The translations under genes and the position numbers were made by a program. A model generated the notes under the pieces. The model searched no databases, was not told the origin of the DNA, and was given only the letters and a program-made list of their open reading frames with translations. Shown one piece after another: positions 39,897 to 48,401 of a DNA stretch of 64,000 nt (positions are counted from its first letter, which is position 1; the number at the start of each line of letters is the position of its first letter). The DNA comes from CAWGYT01 sp963826795 (GTDB lineage Bacteria > Planctomycetota > Planctomycetia > Pirellulales > Pirellulaceae), in NCBI GenBank assembly GCA_963826795.1, contig CAWGYT010000027.1, positions 186,001 through 250,000 of the forward strand, given 5' to 3'.

Positions 39897-42450
39897 TCAA
39901 TCTCCTTTCGGATGTTTCTTGACTCTCGAATCTAACACGCGTCGCACGATACGCAAAAGCTGGTCATCCGAGTATGGCTTGGGCAAGAAGCCGTCCACGT
40001 CGGCCAACCGACCTCCTTCCGCACCTGGGCGGCGGAGGCCGCTACTGGCGATGATCGGGACGTGCGGATTGATGGCCCGCAAGCCGTCTTTCGTCGCAAA
40101 GCCGTCGATGCTGGGCATCATCATGTCCAGCAACACCGCGTCCACGGACACGGCATTGTGTTGATAGACGGCAATCGCTTCGGCACCACCACCAGCCGAC
40201 GTGACACGGTAACCGGCGGCTTCCAAGGCTGCCCTCGCTGTTTCTGCAATCAGGGGCTCATCGTCCACCAACAGGATCATCTCGCCGTTTCCTGACGGCA
40301 CCTGGTCGGCATTCGATGGAATTGTGGATGCTTCAGCCAGCTTTGCCGAGGGCAAATAGATCGAGAATGTGGTGCCTTCACCGGATCGGCTAGACACGGT
40401 CATGTCGCCACCATGGCTGCGCACGATGCCCAACGACGTGGCCAAGCCAAGGCCCGTTCCCTTTCCTTGTTCCTTCGTCGTGAAGAATGGGTCGAAAACT
40501 GCGTTCGAGATTCACTTTGGAAATGCCGCTGCCCGTGTCCGAGATGCGGATCAATAGGTGCGGGCCTGCTGTTAACGTGTCGCTCTGCGTTGCCCGCGCC
40601 GGATCGACATGAAAGTTCTCCGTGTGCAGCTCCAAGCGACCGCCATCGGGCATGGCATCGCGCGCATTGATCGCCAGGTTCATCAGTACCTGCGACAACT
40701 CCGTGGCGTCGCCAATTACAGCATGCAGATCGTCGGCATACTCGACATGTAGCTCGATGTTTTTGGGGAGCGTGTGCCGGAGTATCTCTTCGGTTTCCGA
40801 CAGGACCTCTCGTAGATCGATCCGTTCGCGAGCGGCCTGCTCTCCACCGGCGAACGACAGCAATTTTTTGATCATCTTTCCGCCGCGTTCGGCGCTGGTC
40901 CCAATCACGTCGAGCAACCGGTCGTGATGGTTCCCGCCACGCTTCAACAACTTGGCACTCATCAAGATTGGCGTCAGCACATTGTTCAAGTCGTGCGAAA
41001 TTCCGCCGGCCAAGGTGCCGATACTTTCCAACCGCTGCGAACGTCGTTGGTGGGCCTCTTCGTTTTTGCGGGCCGTGATGTCGAAGTGGAGCATTAGCTG
41101 GCCGGTCGGCTTGCCGTCTTTGCCGTGGATCAGCGATCGGCGGTGCTCGACGATGATATCGCGACCGCCAGAGTCGCACTGCGGCAATTCGGTCGAGTAT
41201 ACTCCCGACTTGAGCACGATTTCGCGTCCGGCTTCCCATAATTCGCCTTGGCTGCCGAACAACAGCTCGACGACGTTCTGCCCAATCGCTTGCTTGGCAG
41301 AATATCCGTAGAGTGACTCCGCGCCTCGATTCCAAAAAATGATACGGTCGTCCATGTCGCACACGAGGATTGCGTCGCGGACCTGGTTGAGGATTTCCAC
41401 CTGTTCGCGGATCTTCGCGTCTCGCGCCTGGGACTCGCTCAGATCGCGGAACAGCAGCGTTACGAATTGCTCGCCACCGGCGGTCGCTGCCTTCGCCAAT
41501 GATCCGTCACAAGGAAACTCGGAACCGTCGCTACGCAAGGCAATGCCTTTGGCAAACTCTCGCGTCCGCCTATCGGAATGCACAAAGTCACGAATGTCGT
41601 TGGCGACGAACTCACGAAACCGTGAAGGGACAAAATCGAGCAGCGGCCGACCGAGCGCGGAAAGTTTGTCGCAACGGTGCATTTCGGCCGCGGCGGGATT
41701 CATCAAACGAATCCTGAGGTCCTTGTTAAAGGTGATGATGCCGTCAGCAGCAGATTCAAAAATCGCACCGAGTTCCGCTTGGCTGAGTCGCAAGTCGGCT
41801 TCCGCCTCGTTCCGTTTCTTGCGGTCGAAGTGAGCGATACCGCCACTGAACACGAGCAAGGCAAGGGTCATCAGGTTGCCAGCGACGATGAAACGCTCAG
41901 TGAGGACGGCGTTTGACTTGGCCGTCACCTCACGCTCGGCGAGTAGCCGCTTTTCCTCTTGCAGCATTTCGCCAACCACTTGTCGCATCTCGTCCATCAG
42001 CGATTTTCCCTGTCCCGCCATGACCACCTCACGGGCCGTGTCAAACCCTGCGTCCTCGCCGCGCAACCTGATTGTTTCCGCCAGCAGCGCCCGTTTGGCG
42101 TGCAAGAGCTGCTGCAATTTGTCCAGGCGGCGTTGCTGCGCCGGATGGTTTTGCGTTAGCTTCCGGAAGCGCGCAAACTCGTCGTCGACTTCATCCAGGC
42201 CGGCTCGGAAGGGTCCCAGATACGTTTCCTGGCCAGTGATCAAAAACCCTTGCTGTCCAGTTTCCATATCCTTGACGGACGAAAACAGCTCTCGGGTCGT
42301 TTCGCTGACGGCATACGAGTGGGCAATGGCCGCCTCACCCTGGCGGACCGCGACGGTGTTCCGATAGGTCACGAATCCAAAAATGGCCACCGCCACAAAG
42401 ACGATGGCGATGGCCAGCGAAAGATGGGACGTGAGTTTCCGGTTTGGCAT
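39897..42450 (-). CDS. Hybrid sensor histidine kinase (CHASE3-PAS-PAS-HisKA-HATPase-REC), frameshifted
   Basis: The start is the ATG at 42450, followed by a membrane anchor (SLAIAIVFVAVAIFGFVTY) and a CHASE3-like domain (VKDMETGQQGFLITGQETYL). A second helix, two PAS domains (YGYSAKQAIGQNVVELLFG in the second), HisKA (AGGISHDLNNVLTPILMSA), N box NLAINARDAMPDGG and G1 SDTGSGIS follow. Near 40510 the frame changes; NAVFDPFFTTKEQGKGTGLG continues in the next frame with LATSLGIVRSHGGDM and a receiver domain (LLVDDEPLIAET, LLDMMMPSIDG). Restored length is about 850 residues. The C-terminal receiver suggests a phosphorelay into the adjacent NtrC regulator. Confidence 0.88.
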
Positions 42451-42522
42451 TGGATTTTCCAGCGAGCCTTGGCGAATATACGGCAGGCGGTTTGCCCTTT
42501 CCCGTAGCCGAAGGCGCCAGAC

Positions 42523-43398
42523 GTGGGCCGCCAAACTCCGGCGTGTTCGGCTTTGGATATGTTTTTCGGCCGCGGGATAGAAAGGAGCCAGGTGTTCAGA
42601 ATCCCGCGTGATCGTGATTCTGATTCTATCAATTCGGCGTGCCTTCGTCTTCCGGTCTCCACTGGCACGACTTGTGCTTATACGAAAGGCGTTGATCAAC
42701 CGCAGAGATTCCCCCTACGGCCGATTCGTTCTGGCCTCCTCCTCTCTCAATACGAGGCGCCGCATTTGACTAATGACGAGCTATCACCGCAAGTCACCAA
42801 GGCGTACTTGGCCGGCGCGGAGTCATGGCAGGGGTGCGATTGGACCACCTCGTTTGGTCCCCAGGGGCTGGAGTTGTGCGGCTTGAAAGCCAAACAGACT
42901 CGCTTGCTGGCGGAAGCGACTTCCGGTGAGGAATCGGAAGCCTGGGACGCGGCAACGCACTGGCTAGAGCAAGTCGAGCGGCACGCTCGTGACGCCCAAT
43001 CAGCGGCGTCATCGGCGGTCGAACTCTTCACACAGCAACAGTGGGTAGCGGCTCTGGCGCGCGCCGAAGCTGCCTGCGAACTGGAGTCCCAGTACCACGC
43101 ACGCTTGGTATGGGGGCCTTTGCGCGACCTGATGGCTGCCGTGGCGCTAAGATCACGGCGGATCAGTGTGGTAACGGGCGGCGGGCCGGCGCCGACTAGA
43201 ACTTGCTCGCGCGGCCAGGTATTGATCGCCCGCGATCCCCAAACCGCTGCAGCTGTGAAGGTTTCGATGAGTCATCTCGCGACGAGATCGACGCTGATGT
43301 GGCATTACGCCACGCTTCGTCAAGAAACTCGACGTGTGTTGCCAGCAAAAGAACGGCGTAGTCGACCGGCGAAGCCAATTTCTTGCGTCCGACTCTGA
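42523..43398 (+). CDS. Hypothetical protein, weakly supported
   Basis: 291-residue frame between the kinase and csrA. Only the middle looks coding: EAWDAATHWLEQVERHARDA, LFTQQQWVAALARAEAACEL and ARLVWGPLRDLMAAV form amphipathic helices. The first 60 and last 80 residues have shadow-like composition, and the frame overlaps the kinase N-terminus. A shorter gene starting near 42745, perhaps frameshifted after 43150, is more likely than the whole frame. It would lie downstream of the sigma54-like site at 42663. Confidence 0.35.
   Translation: MGRQTPACSALDMFFGRGIERSQVFRIPRDRDSDSINSACLRLPVSTGTTCAYTKGVDQPQRFPLRPIRSGLLLSQYEAPHLTNDELSPQVTKAYLAGAESWQGCDWTTSFGPQGLELCGLKAKQTRLLAEATSGEESEAWDAATHWLEQVERHARDAQSAASSAVELFTQQQWVAALARAEAACELESQYHARLVWGPLRDLMAAVALRSRRISVVTGGGPAPTRTCSRGQVLIARDPQTAAAVKVSMSHLATRSTLMWHYATLRQETRRVLPAKERRSRPAKPISCVRL
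42663..42678 (+). promoter_or_regulatory. Candidate sigma54 (-24/-12) promoter
   Basis: TGGCACGACTTGTGCT matches TGGCACG-N4-TTGCW at all positions but one, with GG and GC exactly 12 bases apart. It faces the csrA cluster and is divergent from the hybrid kinase/NtrC pair. Confidence 0.5.
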
Positions 43399-43401
43399 CC
43401 T

Positions 43402-43417
43402 TGGCACAACACGTGCG
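43402..43417 (+). promoter_or_regulatory. Candidate sigma54 (-24/-12) promoter for csrA
   Basis: TGGCACAACACGTGCG has the invariant GG and GC with correct spacing and lies about 90 bp before the csrA start, a suitable leader length. A neighbouring sigma54 activator gene supports it. Confidence 0.5.
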
Positions 43418-43504
43418 ATTATCGCTCGGCGTCGAGTCGTCTGCGGTTGCATGCGGCTCTCAACCAAAAGCCCAGACAACCCGCTTGTCATGCAGGGAAA
43501 CAGG

Positions 43505-43735
43505 ATGTTGGTACTTGCCCGGAAGGAATCGGAACAAATCGTGATTGGCAAAGATATCGTCGTGACCGTGCTACGGATTCGCCACGATCGAGTCCAACTG
43601 GCGGTCAAGGCTCCGCAGAGTGTGCGTGTTCTACGGTCGGAGCTCAGCGCCGGTTCAGAACGGTGTATTGCCACGCGATGTCTTTGGCTCAAAGGTAACC
43701 CACACGGAGCTCGAACAAGAGGACCCCAAGAATGA
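43505..43735 (+). CDS. csrA: CsrA/RsmA-type translational regulator
   Basis: 76 residues. MLVLARKESEQIVIGKDIVV and RIRHDRVQLAVKAPQSVRVL are the CsrA beta strands, with the RNA-binding Arg near residue 6 and the VxVxR end preserved. CsrA dimers bind GGA motifs in leader RNAs and control translation or decay. The ATG at 43505 has GGGA eight bases upstream; an in-frame Met at 43490 is less likely. The 25-residue tail after RSEL is longer than usual. The stop overlaps the ferritin-like start as ATGA, so the two are translationally coupled. A sigma54-type promoter lies about 90 bp upstream. Confidence 0.9.
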   Translation: MLVLARKESEQIVIGKDIVVTVLRIRHDRVQLAVKAPQSVRVLRSELSAGSERCIATRCLWLKGNPHGARTRGPQE

Positions 43736-44193
43736 CTGACACGAAAAGTGCCGACATCCGGGAAGCCGTGACTGTCGCTTACTGGATGGAGATGGAGACG
43801 ATCATGAACTACGTCGCCAACTCGACCAACCTGGACGGCGTAAGGGCGGAGGAAATCAAGAAGGCCCTGGCAACGGATGTCCCGGCGGAGCTGGGACATG
43901 TCCAAACCCTTGCCCGGCGGCTGAAGGAGATTGGCGGCAAGGTGCCCGGAAGCAAGGCGTTCGCAGCCTCTCAGGATGCGCTGCAGCCGCCAGCCAAGAG
44001 CACCGACGTCGTTGCCGTGATCAAAGGCGTCATCGCTGCGGAAGAGGCAGCCATCAAGCAATACAACAAAATCATTCGGCTGTGTGACGGCGTCGATTAC
44101 GTCACACAGGATCTTTGCATTACGAACTTGGCCGACGAGGAAACTCATCGCCGCGAGTTTGTGGGCTTCCTAACCGAATACGAAACGTTGTGA
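43732..44193 (+). CDS. Ferritin-like (bacterioferritin/Dps-type) four-helix protein
   Basis: 153 residues in four helices with the ferritin carboxylate pattern: Glu in WMEMETIMNYVAN (helix 1), ELGHVQTLARRLKEIGG (ExxH, helix 2), EEAAIKQYNKIIRLC (helix 3) and DEETHRREFVGFL (ExxH, helix 4). These form a di-iron centre used for iron storage or peroxide detoxification. No signal peptide, so cytoplasmic. Coupled to csrA by a 4-bp overlap and followed by a hairpin. Confidence 0.88.
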   Translation: MTDTKSADIREAVTVAYWMEMETIMNYVANSTNLDGVRAEEIKKALATDVPAELGHVQTLARRLKEIGGKVPGSKAFAASQDALQPPAKSTDVVAVIKGVIAAEEAAIKQYNKIIRLCDGVDYVTQDLCITNLADEETHRREFVGFLTEYETL

Positions 44194-44196
44194 CGA

Positions 44197-44214
44197 GGGC
44201 GGGCTTCGCCGCCC
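44197..44214 (+). terminator. Hairpin after the ferritin-like gene
   Basis: GGGCGG-GCTTCG-CCGCCC, a perfect 6-bp GC stem starting 4 bases after the stop codon. There is no clear T-tract, so it may act as a weak terminator or a 3' RNA-stabilising structure. Confidence 0.45.
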
Positions 44215-44325
44215 ATTGACTCACTCGTTCGGGAGATATCGCCCGACGAGCAAAAGCATTGTTTAACCAGCGGACGCTCAAATTCGTCCGCAACGTTTCC
44301 TCTCCCATCGAAAGGACGAAAACCC

Positions 44326-45018
44326 ATGAAAAGCAAATACTTTGTTGTCGCAACCTTTGTCGTTGCTGGAATTGCGTCGCTGGCAATTGCTGCTGACGCG
44401 AACACAAAGAAGGTCGCGAAAGGAGAGAAGCCCAAGGCGTCGCCGGGCTGGGTCGTCATTGAAGAGGACTGGTGGTACCCGCTCCGTTACGACTTCCTGG
44501 ATTCTCTGCATAAGGCCCGCGTGCATTACCGCGCGAAAGAGGAAAAAGCTGCCGCGGCCGAAATTGATAAGGCGATCACCTGGCTGCAATACGCCCAAGA
44601 CGATGCCGACAAGGCGACGGCTGAAGAGCTTGCGACGGCTCGCATGGACTTAACGGACTTTGCGATGGCTTTAAGGTCCGGCAAGCCGATTAAGGCGAAG
44701 AACCTCGACGCGGCCTTTGCGCATGCTTCGGCCGCTTTGGCAAAACACCACCATTTTAAATCGCAAAAGGCGCTTGATGAAGGTGACTTAAAATCCGCCA
44801 GTCGTCATTTGATGGCGGCCGTCGATCACGTTCAAGCCGCGGCACGCTCGGTGAATCACGAATATGGCAGCGAGTTCGTCACGATCTATGACGACTACGC
44901 CCCTTTCGGATACTGGGACGAGACGATCGTAATGGAGAAGAACAAGCTTGAAGCGAACTTGATGACCGTCAAGTCCGAGCTTGAGAAGCTCTCGAGCAAG
45001 TTGAAGTCCGGAAAATAG
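44326..45018 (+). CDS. Exported helical protein of unknown function (YfdX-like look)
   Basis: 230 residues. Signal peptide FVVATFVVAGIASLAIAAD, then an all-helical domain: DFLDSLHKARVHYRAKEEKA, AITWLQYAQDDADKATAEEL, LDAAFAHASAALAKHHHFKS and LMAAVDHVQAAARSVNHEYG. The HHH cluster and repeated helical hairpins resemble periplasmic YfdX-like stress proteins, but the match is only general. A C-terminal coiled coil (LMTVKSELEKLSSKLKS) follows. GAAAGGACG precedes the ATG. It lies inside the csrA/ferritin cluster, so a stress role is likely by position. Confidence 0.8.
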   Translation: MKSKYFVVATFVVAGIASLAIAADANTKKVAKGEKPKASPGWVVIEEDWWYPLRYDFLDSLHKARVHYRAKEEKAAAAEIDKAITWLQYAQDDADKATAEELATARMDLTDFAMALRSGKPIKAKNLDAAFAHASAALAKHHHFKSQKALDEGDLKSASRHLMAAVDHVQAAARSVNHEYGSEFVTIYDDYAPFGYWDETIVMEKNKLEANLMTVKSELEKLSSKLKSGK

Positions 45019-45054
45019 TCATCGCCGTCGGCTCGCGATTTGCGGTTGGGCGGC

Positions 45055-45177
45055 GGCTGTTTGCACGCAGCGGCCAGCAATGCGACCGGCGACGCCAAGA
45101 CCTCGCTGATTGAGTCGGCACATGAGATCGACCAGTTGGCGAAGGAACTCGAGTCGAGTGCGATCGAGTCCGGAAGG
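45055..45177 (+). pseudogene. Remnant of a second helical exported protein
   Basis: The frame reads LHAAASNATGDAKTSLIESA then HEIDQLAKELESSAIES, helical and coding-like. It resembles the second half of the helical bundle in the preceding gene. No start or signal precedes it, and the frame continues into the lipoprotein gene without a stop. It may be a truncated paralogue. Confidence 0.3.
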
Positions 45178-45246
45178 CAGCCGAGAATGTTCTCGGCGAG
45201 CAAGCCACGCTGGCGGGGACAATCCAACGTCAAAGGAGTTACTTTC

Positions 45247-45531
45247 ATGAAGAGAATTACCATTTGCATCTCGCTGTTGGCCTTGGCGGTCTTCGTAGCC
45301 GGATGCACGAAGCAAAGCGGCACGGCCAAGAAGCCTGGAACAACGGAAAAGCCCGCTGCTTCTACCCAGGCAGACAAAGCTCCGACGCCGACCGCTCACA
45401 CCGCGATGAAGCCGGTTTCGCCCCCGATCGACAGCGGACAATCGGCCGAATCAAAGACACCTGAGGCGGGCAAACCCACTGCCGCAGCAGTAACGCCAGC
45501 CAACGCGGAAAAACCGTCCGAGCAGAAGTAA
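45247..45531 (+). CDS. Small Ala/Pro/Lys-rich lipoprotein
   Basis: 94 residues. Signal MKRITICISLLALAVFVAGC with lipobox VAGC, then a low-complexity tail rich in Thr, Pro, Ala and Lys (KPTAAAVTPANAEKPSEQK) without a fold. AAGGAG is ten bases before the ATG, which decides the start although the frame is open further upstream. Probably an outer-membrane-tethered extended polypeptide. Function unknown. Confidence 0.75.
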   Translation: MKRITICISLLALAVFVAGCTKQSGTAKKPGTTEKPAASTQADKAPTPTAHTAMKPVSPPIDSGQSAESKTPEAGKPTAAAVTPANAEKPSEQK

Positions 45532-45552
45532 TCACGGCGCCACTTGGCCGTA

Positions 45553-45593
45553 CCAAGCAGAGACGTCCCTTCTTAAGAACGTCTCTGGCTTGG
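45553..45593 (+). terminator. Strong hairpin between lipoprotein and SpoIIAA-like gene
   Basis: CCAAGCAGAGACGT pairs with ACGTCTCTGGCTTGG (14 pairs, one bulged G) around the loop CCCTTCTTAAGA. It lies 21 bases after the lipoprotein stop. No T-run follows, so it could be a terminator or processing site. Confidence 0.6.
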
Positions 45594-45629
45594 CGTCGAA
45601 GAGTCAACTCATTAAATGAAAGGGAAAAC

Positions 45630-45989
45630 ATGTCATTTGAAATCATGGAAACCAGCGTTGGAAACATCGTCGAAGTGCATGCCACGGGCAAGTTGACAAA
45701 GGAAGCCTACGAAGCGTTCGTGCCTGAAACCGAAGAGAAAATCAAGGAGCATGGTAAGGTCCGCGTCCTTTTTGTGATGCAAGATTTTCACGGCTGGAGT
45801 GCGGGTGCGATGTGGGAAGACCTGAAGTTCGATCTGAAACACTTTAACCACATCGAACGTCTGGCAATCGTCGGCGAGACCAAATGGGAGAAGGGCATGT
45901 CCGTATTCTGCCGTCCCTTCACGACGGCGAAAATCAAGTATTTCGATCATACGGATATCGACAAGGCGCGTGCCTGGATCGAGGAGTGA
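45630..45989 (+). CDS. SpoIIAA-like (STAS-fold, DUF3478/PF11964) protein
   Basis: 119 residues, the whole family length. Typical features are GNIVEVHATGKLTKEAYEAF, VRVLFVMQDFHGWSAGAMWE, HFNHIERLAIVGETKWEKGM and the C-terminal FDHTDIDKARAWIEE. The fold resembles SpoIIAA anti-anti-sigma factors but lacks the phosphorylated Ser motif; the function of the family is unknown. AAAGGGAAA precedes the ATG. A second family member lies at 61.6-61.9 kb, beside the H+-ATPase. Confidence 0.9.
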   Translation: MSFEIMETSVGNIVEVHATGKLTKEAYEAFVPETEEKIKEHGKVRVLFVMQDFHGWSAGAMWEDLKFDLKHFNHIERLAIVGETKWEKGMSVFCRPFTTAKIKYFDHTDIDKARAWIEE

Positions 45990-46410
45990 GATTGGAGATC
46001 TCCAAAGCCACGATGAAGACAAGATGCTCAAGGGCTCGGAGGTGTTGAATCGCATCCGGCGGTTTCGTTCGAAGGCTTCTCCGGAAGATCGGCACGCAGT
46101 CGGCCGTCCGGGAGTCGTACGTTTCGACGGATTTCGCTCAGCGGAGTGATACTCGATGGACTGGAGCCGAAATTCGCAGCGGCGTTCTGCGTGGGCCCGA
46201 TTGTCCTGTAAGTTTGGCGCGAACCGTACTATCGCGCCGAAGTATCGCGCCGAAGTATCGCGCCGAAGTATCGCGCGAGCAGGCAACGGATGTGGACGCG
46301 GGGCGGGATCATGGGTCGGCTGCGCAAGGTGGTGGCATAAGGGTTGCGCCGCGTCGGGTTGACGCCGCCGCCGTGTGTCTCGCCCTGGTGCTATCGATAA
46401 ACGTCGCGTA
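45990..46410. other. Spacer with a short tandem repeat, no gene seen
   Basis: Follows the SpoIIAA-like gene. No supported frame apart from a possible signal-peptide fragment near 46355-46408 just before the metalloprotease relic. The 13-bp tandem repeat lies inside. Confidence 0.45.
46231..46269. repeat. 13-bp tandem repeat, three perfect copies
   Basis: ATCGCGCCGAAGT repeated three times and followed by a partial fourth copy ATCGCGC. Located in non-coding DNA. Confidence 0.9.
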
Positions 46411-46860
46411 AACGGCCTACGCGGACCTCTTCACTGACCTGAGCTCCGACTCCTCGATCGACTGCTATTTGTCGGACGCAGACGCGAACAGCGCCAAGGA
46501 CACGGTGCGCTATGCCGCGCGGCAGTATCAGAACCCGTTTAGTCACCCAATTGAGATCAATATCACCGTGATGGCCGAACCGATGACCGATGTCTTGGGG
46601 GAGAGTAGCAGCAGTCTCATGGGGCCGACAACGCACAGCGCGATCCGGAATGCGCTTATCAGTGACGCCATGAGCAAGGGCGACACGACCGCGACCGCCA
46701 GCTTGGGGCTCAAGGACCCGACTGTGGGCCGAGAAGTTGTGATGACCAGCGCCCACGCAAAGCCGTTGGACCTTCCTCCGTGGCTGAGGTTACGACGGGC
46801 GAAGATGGCACTCTTACTTTCAGCACGGGGTTTTCGTACAAGTACGATCCACTCCACTGA
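46411..46860 (+). pseudogene. Relic of an exported metalloprotease-like PEP-CTERM-associated protein
   Basis: One frame reads ADLFTDLSSDSSIDCYLSDA, YAARQYQNPFSHPIEINITV, TDVLGESSSSLMGPTTHSAI and VVMTSAHAKPLDL; after about 46770 another frame continues SSVAEVTTGEDGTLTFSTGF then SYKYDP and a stop. The pattern (surface area and imperfect repeats INITV, TALI/NALISDA, TSAQAKALGL) recalls the exported NF038122-type metalloprotease family. The catalytic HExxH part is missing. No start codon or intact signal. A decayed gene. Confidence 0.4.
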
Positions 46861-46941
46861 ACCGAGGTCGATCATTCAAAATGCGAGTCCAAGTCTTTCA
46901 CCGCGGATTTGCCGATGACGGGCCGTCGGGGCAGACAATTT

Positions 46942-47478
46942 CTAACCCCCGGCCCATTCCTTGCCCGAACGCTGGCAAGCCATGAGATACTCGCGGAGTA
47001 AAAATAGGGCGATGACGATAAACGGTATCATGAGGCACGACACCAACGTGGGTCCAATCCGCGACGATTCATAAGCCGTCATGTCGAATTCAACGCTGAC
47101 CGTTGATGTTTTCCGGACCCCAATCGAGACATTCCACAGCCCTGTGGAAGGAAGCACAAATGTGGCCGATTGCAAAAGCTTGTTGGTGGACATCTCGGCA
47201 GTGGCACGCTGGCGAATTGTCATCTCCGCAGAATGCAATTCGAGGTCGATGGTCGTATCATGAACAACGTCGCCTGTCTCGGCCTGCTGGACCAGGACAC
47301 TGATGTCGACGGTTCCGGCGCGAAGAGGCGTTGGCGACGTGAAGACCGTGATTCGATAGGGCGCGACGATCTGGCTGAACTGAACTCGACCCCCATCGGC
47401 CATTGCCCGCGACGCACCACTCAGCAAGATGCCGAACGCCGAAGATAAGACGATCGAACGCCAACGGAACCGACGCAT
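46942..47478 (-). CDS. Exported FixH/YtkA-like protein in cytochrome oxidase cluster
   Basis: 178 residues from the ATG at 47478. Signal peptide SIVLSSAFGILLSGASRAMA, then a beta-sandwich-like domain (APYRITVFTSPTPLRAGTVD, ISVLVQQAETGDVVHDTTID, LPSTGLWNVSIGV) as in FixH and YtkA-like domains, and a C-terminal membrane helix (VSCLMIPFIVIALFLLREYL). FixH/YtkA-type proteins are often found in copper/oxidase maturation clusters. One base separates it from the preceding gene, so it belongs to the cox operon. The extension to 47658 has no signal and is rejected. Confidence 0.7.
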   Translation of the reverse strand: MRRFRWRSIVLSSAFGILLSGASRAMADGGRVQFSQIVAPYRITVFTSPTPLRAGTVDISVLVQQAETGDVVHDTTIDLELHSAEMTIRQRATAEMSTNKLLQSATFVLPSTGLWNVSIGVRKTSTVSVEFDMTAYESSRIGPTLVSCLMIPFIVIALFLLREYLMACQRSGKEWAGG

Positions 47479-47479
47479 C

Positions 47480-48255
47480 TTACATTCCCAACATCGAGAC
47501 GCCCCGCATCTGCATCGGCTGTAACAGCACCCAGACGCAAAGGGCAAAGAAAACGAACAAGAACGCGAACCACGGCGTAGCCACACCAATCCACGAGCGT
47601 CGCGGAAAGTCGAGGCGCGCGATGCGATATACGACGTACAGCGAAACACACAGGCCAAAGTCCATCATCAGCAGTTCCAGCGGTAACAGCCAACTGATTG
47701 CGCTGGCATTGTAGCAACCACACGGGGCCGGATTAATCGCATACGCGCCGCCCTTCCAGTCATGTATGAAGCGCGTGGCGGCAACAAGGAACGCATTACC
47801 GCTCGTAAATAGATGGAACGAATAGTGCGCCAGCCACATGCCCAGACCCAGCGGAATCAGCGCTGGTGAGAATCGTTGGAGATTTGAATTCCAGCCAACT
47901 CGTTTCGTTCCGAACCGATCGCTCAATCGAGCCAACAGGGCGACGACAACAAAGGGCAAGATGCACAAGCCAAGCACCATCCCCAGTGTGACCACCCCGA
48001 AGCGGCCGATGCCCGAAGCACGAATCAACTGGGTTTCCCATCCGACCACCGGCGCGGTCATCCAGGCTGCGTTAACTAGCGACGCGAACAGCAACACGAC
48101 GATCAAAGCGGCCAAGTCCGGACGCTGCGAGTAGCGTCCAACGCCCGAACGTTGCGGATCGGCAGTCAGACCGGATCCCGGAGCGACGGCTATCAAGGCC
48201 ACGTTGTCGTGGGGACAAGCGTCGGCACAGTCCAAGCAAAACGTGCAGTTTGCCC
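47480..48255 (-). pseudogene. Membrane 4Fe-4S protein (FesM-like), 5'-truncated
   Basis: The frame begins inside a ferredoxin motif, NCTFCLDCADACPHDNVAL, and continues with about five membrane helices (LAALIVVLLFASLVNAAWMT, LGLCILPFVVVALLA, PALIPLGLGMWLAHYSFHLF, FVFFALCVWVLLQPMQM) and the conserved NPAPCGCYN loop. Relatives in cytochrome oxidase clusters carry a longer N-terminal membrane and Fe-S part. Here it is replaced by the first 46 residues of cytochrome oxidase subunit III in another frame, so there is no start codon of its own. Probably not expressed as such. Confidence 0.6.
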
Positions 48256-48401
48256 AGATACGTCAAGTAGGCGACTAGCAACGTGCCAAAGAACGCCGCC
48301 TCGGAACACAAGAACGCCGCCATGCCGACCTTTGCCGCCGTCAGTTCGAGTTCATTCGTTCCCGCCGGATACTCGGCGATTGGGGTGGCCGCATCGCTCA
48401 T
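48256..48401 (-). pseudogene. Cytochrome c oxidase subunit III, N-terminal stub
   Basis: The ATG at 48401 overlaps the subunit I stop by 4 bp. The frame reads TNELELTAAKVGMAAFLCSE then AAFFGTLLVAYLTYLGK, the first membrane helix of heme-copper oxidase subunit III. It then runs into the FesM-like gene out of frame. The remaining six helices are missing. This looks like the left breakpoint of a deletion. Confidence 0.7.

Noticed and set aside
43153..44148. 331-residue minus-strand frame antisense to csrA and the ferritin-like gene
   Set aside because: The opposite strand carries two clearly conserved proteins in the same place.
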